Source: Acidobacteriota bacterium
Lineage (GTDB): Bacteria; Acidobacteriota; Blastocatellia; Pyrinomonadales; Pyrinomonadaceae
DNA: 14,043 nucleotides
Reading direction: 5' to 3'
NCBI GenBank assembly: GCA_029777145.1
Contig: JAKOSS010000019.1
Span: 1-14,043 of the forward strand
This document shows positions 7,167 to 14,043 of this stretch, one piece after another. The notes beneath the pieces were generated by a model. That model was not told the origin of the DNA. It saw only the letters and a program-made list of their open reading frames with translations, and made no database searches. The stretch's first letter is position 1, and every line of letters starts with the position of its first letter. The position numbers and the translations under genes were made by a program.

Positions 7167-8561
7167 ATGTATTCACGCTGCGTCAAACTCTTCAAAACAG
7201 TATTATCGCTGGTTGTTCTCTGTACGTTGATCGCGCTTGCCGCGGCGGCCCAGGACGATCCGGCCGCGGCTGCCGTCGAGTTGTTCAACGCCGGACAGGA
7301 CGCGCATGAAAAAGGAGACCTAAAAAAGGCCGTTGAGCTGTACGAAGCCGCGCTCAAGCAGATCCCCGAGTTTCCGGAAGCCGAGTACCAGATGGGAACC
7401 GCGCTCGCCGTTTTGGGACGGCGGTCGGATGCCGAGGCCGCCTTTCGCCGGGCGCTTGAACTCCGAGACGGCTGGACGCTGCCGATGACGTCGCTCGGCT
7501 CACTCCTGCTCGACAGCGGCAAGTTCGCCGAGGCCGAAACGCTTTTGACGAAAGCGGTCGAGTCCGACGAGCAGAATTACGGCGCCTTCAGCGCGCTTGC
7601 CGAACTACGGCTTCGGACAAAGGCAGCGGCACCCGTGCTTCAGGAGCTACTCGGAAAAATCAAAATACTGACGGCAAAAGCGAATCCGACCGCTTCGATC
7701 TGGCTATCGCGTTCGGCCCTCGAACTCGCGCTTGACGATCCGGCCGCGGCCGGGGCTAGCGTCGGGCGAGCGCTGGCGATCGAACCGAAGAGTTTTGCGG
7801 CCGCACTTCAGCGCGGTGAGATCGCCCTCGCGATGAATGACGCGACGGCGGCGATCGCGGACGGCGAGCGCTTGTTGAAAAGCGAACCGTCGTCGGATAA
7901 GGCGCGGTTCCTGTTCGCGCGCGCGCTTGCGGCCGACGGCCGGATCGACGAGGCGATCGAACAACTCGGCATTGTGAAAGATCCGACACCTGCCATGGCC
8001 GACTTCCGCGAGCGTATCCGGACAGCGTCGTCGGAGAATGTTGCCGAACTCGAAAAGAAGCTTGAATCGGACCCAACGAACGGTCCGCTGCTCGGCCGAT
8101 TGTGCAACGTGCTGCGAACCGCAAACCCGCAACGGGCGCTCGGCTATTGCCGGCTCGCGTACGAGACTGACCGGAACAACATCAATTACGTCATCGGCTT
8201 TGCCGCGGCGCTCGTGCAGGCGAAGCAATTCGAGAACGCGGTCACGCTTCTCAACCAGATCGTCGCCGCCGCGCCCGACAATTACACGGCCCACGCGAAT
8301 CTTGCCGTCGCCCTCTTTCAGCTGAAACGGTACGCCGAGGCGAAACGCGAGTACAATTGGATCGTCGCACGCCAGCCGGATACGGCCGTCGCGTACTATT
8401 ATCTCGGCATCATTCATGACCAGTTGAAGGAATATCCCGACGCGATGGCGAACTATCAGACGTTTCTGAAGATCGCCGACCCGGAACTGAGCAAGATCGA
8501 GATCGACAAGGTCAATCTCCGGTTGCCGATCCTTCAGAAACAGCTCAAGAACAAGAGATGA
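7167..8561 (+). CDS. Exported tetratricopeptide-repeat protein
   Basis: The 464-residue product has a Sec signal peptide (1-29, ending ALAAAAQ). About ten TPR units then fill the chain: clear pairs at 35-68 (GQDAHEKGDLKKAVELYEAA), 69-102, 103-136, 176-208, 209-242, 243-275, and a C-terminal run at 337-370, 371-404 and 405-438. The small/large residue pattern (A8, G/A/S at 20, P at 32) is well kept. TPRs bind proteins, so a periplasmic adaptor role is inferred; partners may be the two small exported proteins encoded next. I chose the ATG at 7167 over an in-frame TTG at 7152, which adds only five polar residues and lies just downstream of the inferred transcription start. The stop overlaps the next start by 4 nt (ATGA). 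Confidence 0.85.
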   Translation: MYSRCVKLFKTVLSLVVLCTLIALAAAAQDDPAAAAVELFNAGQDAHEKGDLKKAVELYEAALKQIPEFPEAEYQMGTALAVLGRRSDAEAAFRRALELRDGWTLPMTSLGSLLLDSGKFAEAETLLTKAVESDEQNYGAFSALAELRLRTKAAAPVLQELLGKIKILTAKANPTASIWLSRSALELALDDPAAAGASVGRALAIEPKSFAAALQRGEIALAMNDATAAIADGERLLKSEPSSDKARFLFARALAADGRIDEAIEQLGIVKDPTPAMADFRERIRTASSENVAELEKKLESDPTNGPLLGRLCNVLRTANPQRALGYCRLAYETDRNNINYVIGFAAALVQAKQFENAVTLLNQIVAAAPDNYTAHANLAVALFQLKRYAEAKREYNWIVARQPDTAVAYYYLGIIHDQLKEYPDAMANYQTFLKIADPELSKIEIDKVNLRLPILQKQLKNKR

Positions 8562-9100
8562 AACCGCGCACTGTCACGACGTTGATCGCCAAACCGTGGA
8601 TGATGACATCCGCGGTTCTGGCATTCATCGTCTTGACACTTGCTCTCCCGGCCTCGGCGCAGGACGACGAATTCGAATACAACCCGTCGCCGAAGATCGT
8701 CCTTACTAAAGAGGAAAAGGAAGTCCTCGGCGCCGAAAAGGACGAGAAGAAGTATTTGAAACTGGCGTTGACATTCATGGAGACCCGTTTGAAAAGCGCC
8801 GAGTCCCAGATCGATTCGGGCGAATATGACTCGATGCTTCAGAACATCGGCGGATTCCATGCGCTGATGGATGCGACATTCGAGTTTCTCAAGACCAACG
8901 ACCCGCGACGGGGTCGAGTTCTCGAAACGTTCAAGAAGTTCGAGATCGAACTCCGCGGATACACGCCGCGGATCGAAAATATACGGCGCGAGGTGCCGAA
9001 CAAGTACGGGGCCTATTTGATCAAGCTCCTCAAGCGGGTTCGTGAGATCAGGGCCAAATCCGTCGACCGTTTCTTCGGCGACGGCGTTGTCAGCAACTAA
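8558..9100 (+). CDS. Small exported helical protein, unknown function
   Basis: The 180-residue product has a long signal peptide: a basic n-region, a hydrophobic stretch at about 16-31 and a likely cut at ASA-QDD (33-38). The mature part is predominantly charged and amphipathic helix, with KEEKEVLGAEKDEKKYLKLA near 51-70 and a basic C-terminal half containing LLKRVREIRAKS. There are no cysteines, membrane spans or catalytic motifs. The start lies inside the stop of the TPR gene (ATGA overlap), so translation is probably coupled. An internal ATG pair at 8600 would give a shorter signal peptide and cannot be excluded. I do not recognise the family; the next gene has a similar layout and may be a distant paralogue. 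Confidence 0.75.
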   Translation: MKPRTVTTLIAKPWMMTSAVLAFIVLTLALPASAQDDEFEYNPSPKIVLTKEEKEVLGAEKDEKKYLKLALTFMETRLKSAESQIDSGEYDSMLQNIGGFHALMDATFEFLKTNDPRRGRVLETFKKFEIELRGYTPRIENIRREVPNKYGAYLIKLLKRVREIRAKSVDRFFGDGVVSN

Positions 9101-9104
9101 AGCG

Positions 9105-9644
9105 ATGTTCAGACTTTCAATCTTTGCGATACTCATTTCCACGGTCCTGTGCGTCGCGGCGTCCGCCCAACGAAGGGACTACATGACTGATGCCGAGATC
9201 GAACTCGTGCGCGACGCCCAAGAGATCGATCTTCGGGTCGGCGTCCTCACCCGTGCCATCGATCGCCGTTTCGCGGTCCTCAATAATCAAACGGTAAAGG
9301 AATCTGATGACTGGGGTCCGGCTCCGACCGGGACGCGCCTTCAGCTCTTGTCGGATGTACAGAAGTTGCTCGACAAGGCGATCTCGGACATCGACAGCGT
9401 TGCCGAGAAGAACCGTGACTCGAAGCTTTTCCCGAAGGCGGTGCGAACGCTCGCCGGGTCGTGCAGCCAATACGAGACCAAACTTCGGATCCTGCTCGAT
9501 GCGACCACGGAGCAGAAAGAAAAGGGCGTGATCCTCGGGTCGCTCGACCTTTGTTCCCAGGTTCGCGAAGCCGTCGCGCAGATGCCGCCCGAGCCCGCGA
9601 AAGACGAAAAGAACGACAAGAATAAGAAGAAGAAAAACGATTGA
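9105..9644 (+). CDS. Small exported protein with lysine-rich tail, unknown function
   Basis: The 179-residue product begins with a compact signal peptide (1-21, FAILISTVLCVAASAQ). The mature domain is helical (DAEIELVRDAQEIDLRVGVL, then LLSDVQKLLDKAISDID) with two cysteines outside the signal peptide (GSCSQY and DLCSQV) that could form a disulfide. It ends in a strongly charged tail, PAKDEKNDKNKKKKND. The start at 9105 is 4 nt after the preceding stop and puts the signal peptide first; an in-frame ATG at 9042 would add 21 polar residues and overlap the previous gene. No ribosome site is visible, consistent with coupling. Last gene of the operon. No family recognised. Confidence 0.75.
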   Translation: MFRLSIFAILISTVLCVAASAQRRDYMTDAEIELVRDAQEIDLRVGVLTRAIDRRFAVLNNQTVKESDDWGPAPTGTRLQLLSDVQKLLDKAISDIDSVAEKNRDSKLFPKAVRTLAGSCSQYETKLRILLDATTEQKEKGVILGSLDLCSQVREAVAQMPPEPAKDEKNDKNKKKKND

Positions 9645-9685
9645 ATGAGCCGGCGCCGATCGCCCGCGAAATCGACATTCGTTTT

Positions 9686-9717
9686 GGCACTCGCAGGTTT
9701 GTGAGTGTCCTTTTTTT
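9686..9717 (+). terminator. Intrinsic terminator of the TPR operon
   Basis: CACTCGC (9688-9694) and GTGAGTG (9701-9707) form a 7-bp stem (one G-T pair) around AGGTTT. After TCC, which can extend the stem by GG/CC with a bulged T, come seven T residues (9711-9717). It lies 41 nt after the last stop of the operon and 20 nt before gcvT. Confidence 0.8.
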
Positions 9718-9737
9718 GCTTTACACTTCTATTAAAT

Positions 9738-10844
9738 ATGTCGGCAGAAAATTTGAAAAAAACTCCGCTCAATGACGTTCACCGAAGTTCCGGCGGCAAG
9801 ATGGTCGATTTCGGCGGCTGGGACATGCCGGTCCAATATGAGGCGGGTGTCATCGCCGAGCATTTGGCGACCCGCGAACGCGCCGGATTGTTCGATGTTT
9901 CGCACATGGGCGAGATCTGGGTCGACGGGCCGGACGCGATCGCGTTTGTCAATTATTTGACGACCAACGATGTCTCGAATCTCGTCGACGGTCAGGCACA
10001 TTACTCGGCGCTGACCAACGAGAATGGCGGGGTGGTCGACGACCTTCTCGTGCACCGCTTCTCGGAAGACAAACTCCTGCTCGTGGTGAACGCCGCGACG
10101 ACCGACAAGGATTGGGCGTGGATCGAGCCCAAAGCGTCCGGGTTCGACGTGAAACTGAGGCAGGCATCGGTCGAGTATTGCCAGATCGCGATCCAGGGGC
10201 CGAAAGCTCTGGGGATCCTTCAGCAATTGACTGATACCGATCTCGCGGCAATCAAGTATTACCATTTCACGACCGGCACGGTGGACGGCGTTGATTCGAT
10301 CATCGCCCGCACCGGCTACACCGGCGAGGACGGCTTCGAAGTTTACGCTGAACCGTCGAAGGCCGTTCAGCTTTGGAACCGAATGCTCGAAGCCGGCGCC
10401 GGCGAGGCGATCCTGCCGTGCGGCCTGGCGGCACGGAACACGCTTCGTCTCGAAGCCGCGATGTCCCTTTACGGTCACGAACTGAGCGACACGATCTCGC
10501 CGCTCGAAGCGAATCTCGGCTGGATCTGCAAACTCGGAAAGGGCGATTTCATTGGCCGCGAACCGATGCAGAAGCTCAAGGAAGACGGACTCAAGCGACG
10601 CCTGGTCGGCTTTGAAATGGTGGACAAAGGCATCGCCCGTGACGGATTTGAGGTTTATGTCGGCGACGACCGCGTCGGCGAGGTAACCTCGGGCAGTCCG
10701 GCGCCGTTCCTGAAGAAGAACATCGGGCTCGCGTTCGTGCCGGCCGAATTTGCAAAAACAGGTCAAGAAATTACAATTGACGTTAGAGGCAAGAAACTTG
10801 CGGCCGTTGTTGTTCCGACGCCGTTTTACAAACGACAAAAGTAG
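9738..10844 (+). CDS. gcvT: Glycine cleavage system T-protein (aminomethyltransferase)
   Basis: The 368-residue product is full length for GcvT. It moves the methylene group from the aminomethyl-lipoyl H-protein to tetrahydrofolate, releasing ammonia, in the cytoplasm. Visible landmarks are [16 protein letters not shown] (19-34), [10 protein letters not shown] (51-60), NENGGVVDD with D101 at the position of the catalytic aspartate of the E. coli enzyme, [13 protein letters not shown] (190-202), [15 protein letters not shown], and the C-terminal [19 protein letters not shown]. The ATG at 9738 starts a typical [12 protein letters not shown]-terminus; an in-frame GTG at 9705 lies inside the terminator stem and is rejected. 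There is no Shine-Dalgarno motif. gcvH follows after 86 nt. No glycine riboswitch fits in the 93-nt upstream gap, most of which is the preceding operon's terminator. Confidence 0.96.
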   Translation: MSAENLKKTPLNDVHRSSGGKMVDFGGWDMPVQYEAGVIAEHLATRERAGLFDVSHMGEIWVDGPDAIAFVNYLTTNDVSNLVDGQAHYSALTNENGGVVDDLLVHRFSEDKLLLVVNAATTDKDWAWIEPKASGFDVKLRQASVEYCQIAIQGPKALGILQQLTDTDLAAIKYYHFTTGTVDGVDSIIARTGYTGEDGFEVYAEPSKAVQLWNRMLEAGAGEAILPCGLAARNTLRLEAAMSLYGHELSDTISPLEANLGWICKLGKGDFIGREPMQKLKEDGLKRRLVGFEMVDKGIARDGFEVYVGDDRVGEVTSGSPAPFLKKNIGLAFVPAEFAKTGQEITIDVRGKKLAAVVVPTPFYKRQK

Positions 10845-10930
10845 TTAATCGTGAATCGTCAGCGGTTGATCGGGATGGGCAATTCCCAAACGGTCAGCGA
10901 TTGCTCAACGAACGATAATCTCCAATAAAT

Positions 10931-11320
10931 ATGGCAAACATCCCTGAAAACTTACGTTACTCAAAAGACCACGAATGGGTCTCAGTCGACGGCGACATCG
11001 CCACGATCGGTGTCACCGACTACGCTCAGCACTCGCTCGGCGACGTTGTTTATGTTGACCTTCCGCGCGTTGGCGACGCGTTTGCGACCCACGAAGCATT
11101 CGGCTCGGTCGAGTCGGTCAAGGCAGTTTCGGAGATCTTCACCCCGGTCGCCGGCGAAGTTTCCGAAGTCAACGACGGCCTCAACGATGCTCCCGAATCG
11201 GTCAACAACGATCCGTACGGCGCCGGTTGGATGCTGAAGGTCAAGATGACCAACCCGAACGAAGCCGACGGAATGATGTCGGCCGTCGAGTACGAAGAAT
11301 ATCTGAGCGCGAATGCCTGA
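10931..11320 (+). CDS. gcvH: Glycine cleavage system H-protein (lipoyl carrier)
   Basis: The 129-residue product is normal length for GcvH. Its lipoyl arm carries the aminomethyl group from glycine decarboxylase to the T-protein and electrons to the L-protein. The opening ENLRYSKDHEWVSVDGD is characteristic, and the lipoylation lysine is K64 in FGSVESVKAVSEIFTPVAG. NNDPYGAGWMLKVK and the EYEEYL C-terminus complete the family pattern. There is no Shine-Dalgarno motif before the ATG. A GATAAT box (10914-10919) lies just upstream but lacks a -35 partner, so co-transcription with gcvT is the simpler view. Confidence 0.96.
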   Translation: MANIPENLRYSKDHEWVSVDGDIATIGVTDYAQHSLGDVVYVDLPRVGDAFATHEAFGSVESVKAVSEIFTPVAGEVSEVNDGLNDAPESVNNDPYGAGWMLKVKMTNPNEADGMMSAVEYEEYLSANA

Positions 11321-11325
11321 TATTC

Positions 11326-11461
11326 GATTTTAGATCTTAGATTTCGGATTTTGGATTGATTTCGGATCAGGGTCGACGCGAACCACTGAATTGCGAGATC
11401 GGATCACGGGCCGGTTTCAATTCACTCGATTGACTTTGACCGTCCACCAAAATCCAAAATC
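11326..11461. repeat. Heptamer intergenic repeat with inverted arms
   Basis: Five tandem 7-nt units begin straight after gcvH: GATTTTA, GATCTTA, GATTTCG, GATTTTG, GATTGAT (11326-11360). GATTTTGGATT (11347-11357) is a perfect 11-bp inverted match to AATCCAAAATC (11451-11461), just before gcvPA. The 93 nt between the arms show no gene. The design, short tandem units facing inverted copies, is the same as at 142-209 although the unit differs. It interrupts an otherwise continuous gcv cluster and could act as a hairpin in the transcript. Confidence 0.6.
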
Positions 11462-11485
11462 AGAATTCCCCCATCCCAAATCGCT

Positions 11486-12832
<1,347 letters not shown>

Positions 12833-12873
12833 AGATCGGCGCCGTTCCGGTCCGGCCGCGAAACACTAAACTT

Positions 12874-12893
12874 AAGGAGCGAAAATGCCATGA
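12874..12893 (+). promoter_or_regulatory. Shine-Dalgarno site followed by a two-codon frame
   Basis: AAGGAG (12874-12879) lies 5 nt before an ATG at 12885 that reads Met-Pro-stop. The TGA of that two-codon frame overlaps the ATG at 12890 of the aminotransferase (ATGA). The main start is 10 nt from the ribosome site, longer than ideal, so initiation could occur at either ATG or by local reinitiation. Confidence 0.6.
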
Positions 12894-14043
12894 CAGATCC
12901 GTTTGGAGTCGATGTTGATCGCCGGAAGTTTCTCGGTTCGGTCGGAAAAGGTGTCGGGCTGATGGCGATGTCGTCGGGCGTCGTCGCTTCCCTTCTCCAA
13001 ACGGTTGAAGCGAAAGTCCGCTCGGTTGAAAGCGTCGCGCCCGAAGCATTGGCGGCCGACGAGGATTTCTGGGCGACGATCCAGCAAGCGTTCTCGATCA
13101 CGCGCGGCATCATCAACCTGAACAACGGAGGCGTCAGCCCGAGCCCGCGGATCGTCACCGAGGCGTTCGTCAGGTACACGTGGCAGCAAGAGGACGCGAC
13201 CGCGTATACGATGTGGCAGATCCTCGAACCGCAGTCAGAAACCGTCCGCGCCGGGCTCGCCGAGATCTTCGGCTGCGATACGGAAGAGATCGCGATCACG
13301 CGTAACGCGTCCGAATCGCTCGAAACGCTTCTTTTCGGCCTCGATCTCAAATCCGGCGACGAGATCCTGACGACGACGCAGGATTACGGGCGCATGATCA
13401 ACACGCTCAAGCAGCGCGAACGCCGCGAGGGATTGAAGCTCAACCTGATCCCGATCCCGATCGCGCCGAAGGACATCAACGACCTTGCGACGCCTTTCGA
13501 ACGCGCGATCACGCCGCGCACGAAGCTGATCATGATGGCGCATCAGATCAACCTGACCGGACAGATCATGCCGGTCCGGAAGGTCTGCGAAATGGCGCGG
13601 GCACGAGGGATCGAAACGATCGTTGACGGCGCTCATGCCTTCGCGCAGTTCGATTTCAAGCGCGACGACCTGCAGTGCGATTACTACGGAACGTCGCTGC
13701 ACAAATGGCTCTACGCACCGAAAGGCACCGGACTTCTGTATGTCAAGAAAGACAAGATTCCGAAGGTTTGGCCGTTGATGGCTTCCGACGAGAAGCAGAC
13801 GAACGACATCCGGAAGTACGAGGAGATCGGAACGCATTCGGCGGCGATGAAACTTGCGATCGGCGAGGCGATCGCGTTCCACAACGCCATCGGCGGGAAG
13901 CGCAAAGAGGCACGTCTGCGCTACCTTTCGCGTTATTGGATGAACAAGCTGAAGGACGTGCCGAAGATCGGCTTCAACACGTCGTTCGATGAAAATCAGT
14001 CGTGCGCGATCGCGAACGTCAAGGTCGACGGCGTCGATCCGGG
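12890..14043 (+). CDS. Tat-exported class V aminotransferase (PLP), 3' end outside the window
   Basis: 384 codons are visible before the right edge. The N-terminus DRRKFLG (R11, R12) followed by a weakly hydrophobic stretch (about 16-36) is a twin-arginine signal, implying export of the folded, cofactor-loaded enzyme. The body is class V aminotransferase (isopenicillin N epimerase / cysteine desulfurase-like fold type I): INLNNGGVSPSPR, ITRNASESLETLLFGL, VDGAHAFAQ with the PLP-contacting aspartate D246 and H249, and TSLHKWLYAPKGTGLLYV with the probable Schiff-base lysine K272. The substrate cannot be told from sequence; epimerase, desulfurase or aminotransferase activity are all possible. It follows gcvPA after 57 nt with its own AAGGAG site. 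A shared transcript is likely, a shared pathway uncertain because the enzyme is exported and the glycine system is cytoplasmic. Confidence 0.88.
   Translation, partial: MTDPFGVDVDRRKFLGSVGKGVGLMAMSSGVVASLLQTVEAKVRSVESVAPEALAADEDFWATIQQAFSITRGIINLNNGGVSPSPRIVTEAFVRYTWQQEDATAYTMWQILEPQSETVRAGLAEIFGCDTEEIAITRNASESLETLLFGLDLKSGDEILTTTQDYGRMINTLKQRERREGLKLNLIPIPIAPKDINDLATPFERAITPRTKLIMMAHQINLTGQIMPVRKVCEMARARGIETIVDGAHAFAQFDFKRDDLQCDYYGTSLHKWLYAPKGTGLLYVKKDKIPKVWPLMASDEKQTNDIRKYEEIGTHSAAMKLAIGEAIAFHNAIGGKRKEARLRYLSRYWMNKLKDVPKIGFNTSFDENQSCAIANVKVDGVDP

Noticed and set aside
9684..9710. CIRCE-like heat-shock operator (TTGGCACTC ... GAGTG)
   Set aside because: The CIRCE pattern needs TTAGCACTC-N9-GAGTGCTAA. 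Here the spacer is 10 nt and the right arm diverges to GAGTGTCCT. The adjacent T7 run makes an intrinsic terminator the better reading.
9645..9737. Glycine riboswitch upstream of gcvT
   Set aside because: The 93-nt gap is too short for the usual aptamer with an expression platform and is mostly occupied by the preceding operon's terminator; no aptamer-like conserved helices were seen.
10858..10903. Direct repeat GTCAGCGrTTG between gcvT and gcvH
   Set aside because: Only two imperfect 11-nt copies; could be an operator pair, but too short and isolated to support.

Overview
The window looks like a chromosomal stretch of an acidobacterium, most likely class Blastocatellia (Pyrinomonadaceae-like). 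That placement is an inference from gene style, not a search: moderately high GC, many Sec- and Tat-exported proteins of unknown role, an Asp-box/sortilin-type repeat protein, a split glycine decarboxylase, and repeat-rich intergenic DNA. I see no tRNA, rRNA, CRISPR array, prophage or intact transposase.

Left end (1-840): no convincing gene. It is a patchwork of structured intergenic DNA: a 14-bp palindrome (85-98), nonamer repeats facing inverted copies (142-209), a 229-bp element bounded by 14-bp terminal inverted repeats with nested hairpins and no transposase (302-530, MITE-like), and a 13-bp-stem hairpin (566-597).

Minus-strand block (841-7010): three genes read leftward. larE (6123-7010) encodes a PP-loop sulfur transferase. 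An 808-residue exported protein (3331-5757) joins a probable outer-membrane barrel, two cysteine-rich Ig/PKD-like domains and a C-terminal domain that looks like a diverged OmpA module. A 709-residue exported protein carries 13 Asp-box repeats (893-3022). The last two each have their own sigma-70-like promoter, a leader of about 160 nt and a strong intrinsic terminator, so they are separate transcription units.

Plus-strand block 1 (7108-9717): a promoter with an extended -10 box, then three tightly packed genes for exported proteins (a 464-aa TPR protein and two small helical proteins), ended by an intrinsic terminator. The 4-nt overlap and 4-nt gap indicate one operon. Its function is unknown.

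Plus-strand block 2 (9738-14043): glycine cleavage genes gcvT, gcvH and gcvPA (T-protein, lipoyl carrier H-protein, first half of the split P-protein), then a Tat-signal class V aminotransferase that runs off the right edge. gcvPB, which should carry the PLP lysine of glycine decarboxylase, and the L-protein gene are not in view. The gcvH-gcvPA gap holds a second repeat cluster of short tandem units facing inverted copies.

No complete novel defence or mobile system is evident. The least explained parts are the exported TPR operon, the barrel-PKD-OmpA-like fusion and the left-end repeat element.
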